DNA of 5,329 bases from Sphaerochaetaceae bacterium (GTDB lineage Bacteria; Spirochaetota; Spirochaetia; Sphaerochaetales; Sphaerochaetaceae): the NCBI GenBank assembly GCA_024405065.1, contig JAKSPF010000095.1:1-5329 (forward strand). The letters run 5' to 3'. Made by a program: the position numbers and the translations under genes. Under the pieces are notes generated by a model. The model made no database searches and was not told the DNA's origin. It saw only the letters and a list, made by a program, of their open reading frames with translations. Below are positions 1-5,329 of the stretch, piece after piece. The stretch's first letter is position 1. Each line of letters begins with the position of its first letter.

Positions 1-101
1 CAGTTGATTGTATGACAAGCTCTTATAAAAAGCAACAAAAATAACTTATTTGAAGATAAAGTACATTGATGTGTTACCCGAAATGATTTATTTTTCACGA
101 T

Positions 102-1076
102 ATGGCAAATAAACATTCCAAAAAATTTCTTATAATCATTCTGACGATAGTTACAGTAGTCTGTACCGGTTTCGGATCTTCGTTCCTTGAAAAAGCGGGA
201 GTTGATAGGAAAACTGCGGAGAAAATCAAAGACTCTGTTGAAAACCTTGTTTCCGGCTCCGTCAGAAAAGAATCACAGAAAATTGTTGATAAGGTAAAGG
301 ATTTTGTAGATATTGTTGTCACCAAGCTGCAGGAAGAAGACTCATCTTCACGACCGGCAAATGACAACAGACTTGAAATTCCGGCAGAAATCATCGGACA
401 TCAGATTGTAGAACATGCAGGATATACTCTCAGCTGGAACAGGAAAATGCTTGCTGCGGACTGGGTTGCCTACACACTGACTGCGGACAACCTCAATAAT
501 CCGGTAACATCCAGAGAAGGTGAAATATTCAAAAAGGATCCTATGATTCAGTCTTGCCCTGAAGACAGCGACTACAAAGGAGTGGGTAATCTGCGACCTC
601 ACCCTTCCGCAAGAGGTCATCTGAAACCTGCAAGTGATGCAAGATACAGTATCACCGACATGGAAGACACGTTTTACCTCTCAAACTGCTGCATTCAGTT
701 CCAGTTTTTCAACAGCGGTATATGGCTGACTGCGGAAAATGCCGTAAGAGACAGTGCAAGAATAACCGGCAAGGTTTACGTGGTCACCGGACCTGTCATG
801 ACAGACGGACCTTACGAAAAATTCAAGGATAAACTGAACATCTTCAAGAGTTTTTACAAAGCACTGCTGGTAACAGACGGAAATAATGTTCAGACCATTG
901 CCTTGCTGATTCCGCAGGACGCAAACAGAAAAAACTCACTGTCAACGTATGCGATGTCCATTGATGAACTTGAAAAAATCACCGGAATAGATTTTTTCCC
1001 CAATCTGGAAGACACAGTTGAAGAACAGACAGAAAGCACATACGACATCACCTACTGGCCCAAATCTTTCCGATAA
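102..1076 (+). CDS. DNA/RNA non-specific endonuclease (NUC1 / EndoG-Serratia family), membrane-anchored or exported
   Basis: 324 residues. Family members cut DNA and RNA without sequence preference using a His-metal (beta-beta-alpha-metal) site. Residues 1-7 are basic and polar and about 8-25 hydrophobic, which fits a signal anchor or signal peptide; Cys21 lacks a small residue before it, so a lipoprotein is unlikely. Residues about 30-80 are charged and probably one long amphipathic helix, a stalk before the catalytic domain (about 88-310). Catalytic landmarks: ARGHLKPASD at 170-179 with the general-base His173 and Arg171, Asn204 (metal ligand) and Glu212 eight residues later, the same spacing as Asn119/Glu127 in Serratia nuclease. 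YVVTGPV (226-232) and ITGIDFFP (293-300) are also typical of the family. The usual Asp of DRGH is Ala170. The ATG is the first possible start after an in-frame stop at 84-86, but no Shine-Dalgarno precedes it. It converges with the PTS operon. Family is secure; activity and biological target are inferred. Confidence 0.93.
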   Translation: MANKHSKKFLIIILTIVTVVCTGFGSSFLEKAGVDRKTAEKIKDSVENLVSGSVRKESQKIVDKVKDFVDIVVTKLQEEDSSSRPANDNRLEIPAEIIGHQIVEHAGYTLSWNRKMLAADWVAYTLTADNLNNPVTSREGEIFKKDPMIQSCPEDSDYKGVGNLRPHPSARGHLKPASDARYSITDMEDTFYLSNCCIQFQFFNSGIWLTAENAVRDSARITGKVYVVTGPVMTDGPYEKFKDKLNIFKSFYKALLVTDGNNVQTIALLIPQDANRKNSLSTYAMSIDELEKITGIDFFPNLEDTVEEQTESTYDITYWPKSFR

Positions 1077-1082
1077 TAAAAC

Positions 1083-1124
1083 AAACGTAAAGAGCCAATT
1101 GCATTGACAACTGGCTCTACGTTT
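1083..1124. terminator. Bidirectional intrinsic terminator between convergent genes
   Basis: Arms AGAGCCAATTG (1091-1101) and CAACTGGCTCT (1108-1118) flank a 6-nt loop. The + strand RNA has one A/C mismatch; the - strand RNA has a G-U wobble there and pairs throughout. Outer bases AAACGTA and TACGTTT can extend the stem. A short T run follows on the + strand (GTTTT, 1121-1125), and the - strand continues with T-rich sequence opposite 1070-1088. It lies 14 bp after the nuclease stop and 15 bp after the EI-EIIA stop, so it can serve both transcripts. Confidence 0.85.
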
Positions 1125-1133
1125 TCTGCATAT

Positions 1134-3152
1134 TCACGGTGAATTAAGCACAACAACAATTACCATAGTTGATAACCCTGCATCCTTAATCATTTCAAGG
1201 TCGGTTTCCATGAGAAGAGTATTTGCTTCTACTAAACTGCCTTTTTCCACATGTAAGGTAAATGCTTTTGCACCCAGTTTTACCGTGTTGATACCCACAT
1301 GTACAAGTATCTGTCTTCCTCCCTCTCCTTCAATAACGACCGCATGGTGAGTTTCAGCAACGGTTACTACCTTGCCATTTATCGGTGCGTAAATATTACC
1401 GTTGTCCGGAAGAATGCCGATGCATTTACCCATGCTTCCGCTTGAAAATACAGGGTCAGGAATTTCTTCCATTGAAAACAGTTCACCATCTGCCGCTGCT
1501 GTCAGGGAAATCATGCTGTCTCCAGCCTCACACGCAGAATCTGCGACCGCAAATGTCTCTTCAGACAATTCTTTTTCGGCTTTTGCCGCCAGAATTCTTG
1601 TAGCCCGTACTTTTTTGATTGGAACAGAAAGTTCATCTACCCCGTCTTTAATAAGTCTCTTGACAGCTTCAGGATCTGCACCCAACTGTCCGCAAACACC
1701 GGTCTCAATTCCGTTTTCATGACCGCCTTTAGCAGTAAGAGCAATCATTCTGAATACAGCCTCGTGGTGTGGATTGAAGTATCTGTCCAAACCTCGGGAT
1801 TCACGATCCAAAGCCAATGTATACTGGGTCAGGTCGTTGGTTCCGATACTGAAGAATGCTACCGATTTAGCCAACTCGGCAGCACACATTGCCGCAGCAG
1901 GAGTCTCAACCATAATACCGATTTCAGGAACCTTATAGTTTTTGCCTTCCTGCTCAAGTTCTTCAGCCACTTCATCAATTCTCTCTTTGATTTCGTCCAC
2001 TTCCCACTGAGAAGAAATCATTGAAAACATAATTTTTAAATTACCTCCGGGTGCAGCCCTCAGCAACGCTCTGAGCTGTGTGCGGAAAATATCTTTGTAT
2101 TCCAAAGATACACGGGTACCCCGAAGTCCCAATGCCGGATTGTTCTCATCAGGCAGTTTAAGCCATGGTGCCTTTTTATCAGAGCCGATATCCATGGTTC
2201 TGATGATAACTACCTTATCCCCCATGGCCTCTAAAACCTTGCTGTAGATTCTGTACTGTGTCTCCTCTGACGGAGCTTCCTCAGTATTTAAGAATAAGAA
2301 TTCCGTACGGAACAGACCTACTCCATCGGCTCCTGATTTCAATAACCCGTCCAAATCCTCCGGACCTGCAATATTGGCATATATCTTTGTTTTGCAGGTT
2401 GCCGTGAAATTCATTTCTTCCTGCAACCTTGATTCACGCTCTGCCAGCACCTTCTCCATTCGGACTTCAGCCTCAGCTCTTTCCCTTTCTGGAGGATCAA
2501 GAATCACATCGGCTGTTTCAGAATCTATGATAATGAACTCCGCTTTTTCTGCTGCCTTAACCGCTTCCGCTGATCCGTAGAGATAGGGTATTCCAAGATT
2601 TCCGGCAATTATTGATGCGTGAGAATTAGGTGAGCCCTTGTCTGTCAGCATGGCTCCGATTAACTGATTATCAATAAGCGAAATGAGGGCAGGACTGATT
2701 TCTTCAGCTGTAATTGCACTGCAGTTCTCAGGTGAGTCTGCAATGCCCTCCAACATTCCGATAAGTCTTACAGCAACGCCTCGTATATCGTCCTGTCTGG
2801 ATCTGATATATTCATTTTTCACTTCTCCTAAGGCAGTACATAAAGATTCTGCAGCCTGCGATACAGCCCGTGAAGCCGCGCATCCCGGAATATTCAGTTT
2901 CTCTTCAACACGTGATACAAAAGCATCATCCTGAAGGATATCCGTCACTGTGTTGTTTATTTCCTGATTTTTCTCTGAATATTGCTTGGACTTAATCTGC
3001 CCGATAATCTTCCGGCAGGCATCCCTGAACTTTGCTTTTTCTTCAGCAGGAGAAAGTTCCGTATACTCCGTAATCTTCGTTACAGTGCGAACCGGAAAGA
3101 CAGGACCTGCAAAATATCCGCTTTGTGCTACCAGACATTTAAATACTTCCAT
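1134..3152 (-). CDS. ptsI: PTS Enzyme I fused to a C-terminal glucose-type EIIA domain (EI-EIIA)
   Basis: 672 residues. EI takes phosphate from phosphoenolpyruvate and passes it to HPr; EIIA takes it from HPr and passes it to EIIB, in the cytoplasm. EI spans about 1-530: the N-terminal swivelling/HPr-binding part, phospho-acceptor His178 in SPNSHASIIAG, the PEP barrel with GVGLFRTEFLF (277-287), RTMDIGSDK (318-326), VETPAAA (415-421), GTNDLTQY (437-444), and catalytic Cys487 in GVCGQLGAD. The His-to-Cys spacing (309) is close to E. coli EI (His189, Cys502). After a short linker, EIIA occupies about 545-672: IPDPVFS (564-570), His603 in THHA and phospho-acceptor His618 in LVHVGINTV, with the same 15-residue gap as His75/His90 of Crr. 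EI is slightly short at the N-terminus, but QSGYFAGPVF matches the family's opening strand, so the start is credible. The ATG lies 11 bp after the upstream stop and is probably translationally coupled. In the His motif Ser174 replaces the usual Gly/Ala; all catalytic residues are present. Confidence 0.95.
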   Translation of the reverse strand: MEVFKCLVAQSGYFAGPVFPVRTVTKITEYTELSPAEEKAKFRDACRKIIGQIKSKQYSEKNQEINNTVTDILQDDAFVSRVEEKLNIPGCAASRAVSQAAESLCTALGEVKNEYIRSRQDDIRGVAVRLIGMLEGIADSPENCSAITAEEISPALISLIDNQLIGAMLTDKGSPNSHASIIAGNLGIPYLYGSAEAVKAAEKAEFIIIDSETADVILDPPERERAEAEVRMEKVLAERESRLQEEMNFTATCKTKIYANIAGPEDLDGLLKSGADGVGLFRTEFLFLNTEEAPSEETQYRIYSKVLEAMGDKVVIIRTMDIGSDKKAPWLKLPDENNPALGLRGTRVSLEYKDIFRTQLRALLRAAPGGNLKIMFSMISSQWEVDEIKERIDEVAEELEQEGKNYKVPEIGIMVETPAAAMCAAELAKSVAFFSIGTNDLTQYTLALDRESRGLDRYFNPHHEAVFRMIALTAKGGHENGIETGVCGQLGADPEAVKRLIKDGVDELSVPIKKVRATRILAAKAEKELSEETFAVADSACEAGDSMISLTAAADGELFSMEEIPDPVFSSGSMGKCIGILPDNGNIYAPINGKVVTVAETHHAVVIEGEGGRQILVHVGINTVKLGAKAFTLHVEKGSLVEANTLLMETDLEMIKDAGLSTMVIVVVLNSP

Positions 3153-3157
3153 TTGCT

Positions 3158-3165
3158 CTCTCCCT
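3158..3165 (-). promoter_or_regulatory. Ribosome binding site of EI-EIIA, overlapping the upstream stop codon
   Basis: The - strand reads AGGGAGAG followed by AGCAA and the ATG at 3152. The first bases of this site are part of the TAG stop of the EIIBC-HPr gene (3166-3164). Ribosomes finishing the permease therefore stop on the start signal of the next gene, which would favour matched output of the two PTS proteins. Confidence 0.75.
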
Positions 3166-4990
3166 ACAGTGATTTTTTCAGAAAGGTCTGCAATGCATCT
3201 GCCGCCCTTTCAGCATCTTTTCCTTCCACAAGGATGTCCAGATGGCTGTCCTTTTCAGCTCCTAACATCATAAGTTCAACCACGCTCTTTCCCGAGGCGG
3301 TCTTCTCCCCGTTTTTTACAGTCACCTTACAATCAAATTGTGATATCAATTTGACCAACTCTCCCGCCGGTCTCGCATGAATTCCCACAGGGTCTGCAAT
3401 GACGTGTCGGAAACTGACGGACTCCGTTCCGCCAATAACAATTGCCTCACCGTGACTTACACGTTTATGGGTTGCTGCAACCGCAACTGCTGCCATCGTC
3501 GCCGCTCCGTTATCCTCTCCGGCAGATGTATCTGCTTCTGCCGGAATTCCGCCGAGTGCACTGGCCACATCGGATTCTTTAATTACAAGCCCGGTGATGA
3601 TAAACGCCATTACATAGCTGATCACAAGACCGGCAAGGTAACTGATCATGCTCTGCACTACGCCGATAGGTCCCGCTGTCATAACAAAAACACCTACAAG
3701 TCCTGAAGGTCCCCATGTGGTAGATGCTACCTGAAACAGCATTACGAATGCACCACCGAATCCGGCTCCCAAACCTGCAGTGAGAAACGGAAGTCCCATC
3801 GGAAGGGTTACACCGTAGATTAAAGGCTCACCGACCCCAAGCAAACCTGCAGGAACGGCGCTTCTTATTATGTTGCACATCTGTTTATGTTTAAGTTTCT
3901 TAGCCACAATGTAAATTGCAATTGCTGCTCCCACCTGACCTGCACCGGCCATTGCAAGTGCCGGGTACAATGTAACGAATCCGAGTTCCTGGAGCTGAAC
4001 TGTGTATAGAGCAACAAGACCGTGATGCATACCTGCGGCCACCAGCGGCAAGAACAAGGTTGCTGCACAGAAACCCGTAATGAGCCGAACCGCCACGCTG
4101 CCGGACATACAGGCTCGGTTGAAAATCCAAACGATTCCGTCAGACACATATCCAAACAGCGGCATTGCCATGAAAATATGAGGAATGAGACACACAATAA
4201 GTGTCAGTAAAGGCGTAAGGATAATATCTAAACTTTGAGGCATCCATTTGCGTATCCGTTTTTCAACGACACTCATAAACAGAACACCGCAGATAACCGC
4301 AAGCACACCACCCCGGCCGGTTCTTAAAATCGATCTTAATGGCGTATCCACATTGTAGAGACCGCAAATCTCAGCCAATGTATTGATACCTTCCATGGAT
4401 GTAGTCATACCCAGAATACCGCCTAGAATCGGAGTTGCACCGAAACATTCTGCTGCACGATAACCTGCCCATGCAGTGATATAAACCGTAAAGGCCTGAT
4501 GAATCATGCTCAGGAAAGTATGGATTCCGTTCCACACAGGTCGGTTTGCCAAATCCGGTACAAACTGCATCACCAAAGATGCAATACCGGCACAAAGGCC
4601 GGTTGCAATAATCCCCGGAATCATAGGAACGAAAATGTCTCCGATTACCTTAAGTCCGTCACGCAGTTTGTTTTTCTCACGGGCATTCCGAACGGCTTCT
4701 TTATTAACTTTCCAGTTGTCTGCTTCCGGCACTTGATGTGAAAGCCCCATTTCACGGCAGACATCTGCATATTTACGGCTCTTTCCGGGACCGACAACAA
4801 TTTCATAGGCACAAGCCCTGTCGTGCAAAACAGCAATAACTCCCTCTGCTGTTTGCAACATTTTTTCATTAACCGAATCCTCTGATTTTACTGTAATACG
4901 AAGCCTTGTCATGCAGTTTGTAACAGTAACTATGTTCTGTTTTCCACCAAGCTGATTGATAATACTTTCAACAATTGCATTCTCCCGCAT
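3164..4990 (-). CDS. murP: PTS permease EIIBC, MurP-like (N-acetylmuramic acid family), fused to C-terminal HPr
   Basis: 608 residues from the ATG at 4990. EIIB (about 1-85) carries phospho-acceptor Cys26 in TNCMTRLRITV. EIIC (about 110-475) has roughly ten membrane segments and forms the inner-membrane sugar channel; GMHHGLVALY (about 320-329), MAGAGQVGAA (347-356) and LLGVGEPLIYGVTLP (383-397) closely resemble E. coli MurP as I remember it, as does the segment RKWMPQSLDIILT. An Ala/Gly-rich linker (about 475-515) leads to a complete HPr domain (about 523-608) with His538 in DPVGIHARPAGELV and Ser569 in GKSVVELMMLG, 31 residues apart as His15/Ser46 in free HPr. MurP lacks its own EIIA and needs a glucose-type EIIA; here that domain is supplied by the next gene. 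A GTG at 5002 in the same frame would add four residues, but only the ATG has a Shine-Dalgarno. First gene of a two-gene operon. PTS role is certain; MurNAc is the best guess, with sucrose or a beta-glucoside as alternatives. Confidence 0.93.
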   Translation of the reverse strand: MRENAIVESIINQLGGKQNIVTVTNCMTRLRITVKSEDSVNEKMLQTAEGVIAVLHDRACAYEIVVGPGKSRKYADVCREMGLSHQVPEADNWKVNKEAVRNAREKNKLRDGLKVIGDIFVPMIPGIIATGLCAGIASLVMQFVPDLANRPVWNGIHTFLSMIHQAFTVYITAWAGYRAAECFGATPILGGILGMTTSMEGINTLAEICGLYNVDTPLRSILRTGRGGVLAVICGVLFMSVVEKRIRKWMPQSLDIILTPLLTLIVCLIPHIFMAMPLFGYVSDGIVWIFNRACMSGSVAVRLITGFCAATLFLPLVAAGMHHGLVALYTVQLQELGFVTLYPALAMAGAGQVGAAIAIYIVAKKLKHKQMCNIIRSAVPAGLLGVGEPLIYGVTLPMGLPFLTAGLGAGFGGAFVMLFQVASTTWGPSGLVGVFVMTAGPIGVVQSMISYLAGLVISYVMAFIITGLVIKESDVASALGGIPAEADTSAGEDNGAATMAAVAVAATHKRVSHGEAIVIGGTESVSFRHVIADPVGIHARPAGELVKLISQFDCKVTVKNGEKTASGKSVVELMMLGAEKDSHLDILVEGKDAERAADALQTFLKKSL

Positions 4991-4994
4991 GCTT

Positions 4995-5000
4995 CTCTCC
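4995..5000 (-). promoter_or_regulatory. Ribosome binding site that selects the ATG start of EIIBC-HPr
   Basis: The - strand reads GGAGAG, AAGC, then the ATG at 4990. The alternative GTG at 5002-5000 overlaps this site and has only TTTAAACAGAA before it, with no purine-rich ribosome site. The ATG is therefore preferred. Confidence 0.7.
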
Positions 5001-5004
5001 ACTT

Positions 5005-5030
5005 CTGTTTAAACAGTAGCCTTCCTACTG
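5005..5030 (-). promoter_or_regulatory. Two overlapping inverted repeats just upstream of the PTS operon start
   Basis: CTGTTTAAACAG (5005-5016) is a perfect 12-bp palindrome. CAGTAG (5014-5019) and CTACTG (5025-5030) form a perfect 6-bp inverted repeat around a 5-base spacer. The two share CAG at 5014-5016, so as RNA hairpins they would exclude each other. They sit 5-30 bp ahead of the ribosome site. They could be a repressor operator or a translational switch; the sequence alone does not decide. Confidence 0.4.
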
Positions 5031-5031
5031 C

Positions 5032-5060
5032 ATAATTGTTTGTATTGTTTACAGGTACAA
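5032..5060 (-). promoter_or_regulatory. Candidate sigma70-type promoter for the PTS operon
   Basis: On the - strand TTGTAC (5060-5055) and AATTAT (5037-5032) are 17 bp apart, matching the consensus hexamers at 3 and 4 of 6 positions. Transcription would begin near 5025, giving a leader of about 35 bases. A TTACAGGT half-site (5049-5056) overlaps the -35 and spacer, which would suit a repressor. A second weak candidate is TTGCGA-16 bp-GATAAT (5312-5285), which would create a leader of about 290 bases. Neither is strong. Confidence 0.25.
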
Positions 5061-5114
5061 GCCGTTACAGATTAACACAATTGAGAATTTTATTCATATA
5101 GAGCTAGAGCCAAT

Positions 5115-5141
5115 TTCAAAATTCCATTCATGAATTCTGAA
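5115..5141 (-). repeat. Inverted repeat; full 10-bp stem in - strand RNA
   Basis: Arms TTCAAAATTC (5115-5124) and GAATTCTGAA (5132-5141) flank a 7-base loop. On the + strand one position is an A/C mismatch; in - strand RNA it becomes a G-U pair and all ten positions pair. This hints at a structured leader transcribed toward the PTS genes, if transcription starts upstream. ATTCATGAAT (5126-5135) at its centre is also a palindrome. Confidence 0.45.
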
Positions 5142-5153
5142 CTTGCCTTTCCG

Positions 5154-5172
5154 GCTAAAAACACATTTTAGC
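5154..5172. repeat. Perfect 7-bp inverted repeat
   Basis: GCTAAAA (5154-5160), spacer ACACA, TTTTAGC (5166-5172). On either strand the hairpin is AT-rich and weak. It could be an operator dyad or a small hairpin; no T run follows, so it is not a terminator. Confidence 0.4.
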
Positions 5173-5180
5173 TAACTTCA

Positions 5181-5225
5181 TAATACACAAAGTATTACAG
5201 GTGTAGGTTATTCTATCACCTGTAA
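5181..5225. repeat. Two adjoining perfect dyads, possible operator
   Basis: TAATAC (5181-5186) and GTATTA (5192-5197) flank 5 bases. Overlapping its last three bases, TTACAGGTG (5195-5203) and CACCTGTAA (5217-5225) form a perfect 9-bp inverted repeat with a 13-base spacer. The 22-bp centre-to-centre distance of the 9-bp arms is about two helical turns, as expected for a dimeric regulator. TTACAGGT recurs at 5049-5056 over the candidate promoter. Confidence 0.45.
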
Positions 5226-5231
5226 AATGAC

Positions 5232-5269
5232 CTTGTCATAGGGGTTAAGCGTAAGCGTCCCTTGACAAG
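5232..5269. repeat. Bulged 11-bp inverted repeat with a tandem 6-mer in the loop
   Basis: CTTGTCA (5232-5238) pairs with TGACAAG (5263-5269), and AGGG (5240-5243) with CCCT (5259-5262), leaving a single bulged T at 5239. The 15-base loop contains AAGCGT twice in tandem (5247-5258). No T run follows on either strand, so it is not a standard terminator. Function unknown. Confidence 0.45.
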
Positions 5270-5329
5270 TGTCTTATTACTTCAATTATCAAAAACGGTT
5301 TTCTCCTCGCAAATCCGAGTTCATTCTTC

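Larger units (their letters stand above)
5003..5329. other. Gene-free upstream region of the PTS operon, dense in inverted repeats
   Basis: No convincing gene lies here on either strand. The - strand frame open from the right edge to a TAA at 5245 encodes only 27 residues that I do not recognise, and a + strand frame from GTG 5269 runs off the edge after 20 residues; either could be a gene end but neither is supported. The region holds at least five inverted repeats (listed separately), the TTACAGGT motif at 5049-5056 and 5195-5202 and inverted at 5218-5225, a doubled TAGAGC (5099-5110) and a doubled AAGCGT (5247-5258). I see no tRNA, recognised riboswitch, CRISPR or insertion sequence. Confidence 0.6.

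Noticed and set aside
10..20. TATGACAAG at 11-19, also on the - strand near 5232-5240, upstream of both transcription units
   Set aside because: A shared 9-mer between stretches of this size is not far from chance and the surroundings differ.
162..167. Cys21 of the nuclease as a lipoprotein site
   Set aside because: The residue before the Cys is Val, while lipoboxes need a small residue (Gly, Ala or Ser) there.
95..620. Open frames on the - strand opposite the nuclease
   Set aside because: They lie wholly within the nuclease gene, resemble no family, and have no ribosome sites; the + strand frame has clear catalytic motifs.
1385..4741. Many open frames on the + strand, and out-of-frame ones on the - strand, across the PTS genes
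   Set aside because: All overlap the well-supported PTS frames and have low-complexity or Cys/His/Arg-rich translations typical of shadow frames.
4988..5002. GTG at 5002 as the start of EIIBC-HPr
   Set aside because: It lacks a Shine-Dalgarno and overlaps the one serving the ATG at 4990; the difference is only four residues.
5049..5075. Catabolite-responsive (cre) or CRP site in the PTS upstream region
   Set aside because: TGTAACGGCTTGTA lacks the correctly spaced central CG of a cre site, and no TGTGA-6-TCACA pair is present.
5245..5328. Partial gene entering from the right edge on the - strand (27 codons)
   Set aside because: Too short to identify, and its stop falls inside the loop of an inverted repeat; recorded only in the intergenic entry.

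Overview
The window holds three protein genes and one regulatory-looking intergenic stretch. From left to right they are an exported-type non-specific nuclease on the + strand (102-1076), a short bidirectional terminator (about 1083-1124), and a two-gene phosphotransferase (PTS) operon on the - strand (EIIBC-HPr at 3164-4990, then EI-EIIA at 1134-3152). From 4991 to the right edge lies a gene-free, AT-rich region full of inverted repeats that should contain the promoter and leader of the PTS operon.

The PTS operon is the notable part. The first gene encodes a sugar permease whose EIIB and EIIC domains resemble the N-acetylmuramic acid transporter MurP, with a complete HPr domain fused to its C-terminus. 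The second gene, 11 bp downstream, encodes Enzyme I with a complete glucose-type EIIA domain fused to its C-terminus. Together the two proteins carry every phosphorylation site of a PTS: EI His178, HPr His538, EIIA His618 and EIIB Cys26. In the expected order of transfer, each step crosses from one protein to the other (EI-EIIA to EIIBC-HPr, back, and across again). This looks like a self-contained, sugar-dedicated PTS that need not borrow general EI, HPr or Crr. The substrate is inferred from remembered similarity to MurP and is not proven; no murQ etherase or MurR regulator gene is present in the window.

The nuclease belongs to the DNA/RNA non-specific endonuclease (NUC1, Serratia/EndoG) family. 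It keeps the catalytic His, the metal-binding Asn and the downstream Glu, but its DRGH motif reads ARGH. An uncleaved anchor or signal peptide at the N-terminus points to action outside the cytoplasm.

The organism cannot be named from this window. Moderate-to-low GC, purine-rich Shine-Dalgarno sequences on the PTS genes and a fermentative-type PTS suggest an anaerobic or host-associated bacterium. The HPr Ser in the regulatory position fits Gram-positive-type control but is not diagnostic. Nuclease and transporter converge on a shared terminator, so they are not one operon, although both could serve scavenging from lysed bacteria.
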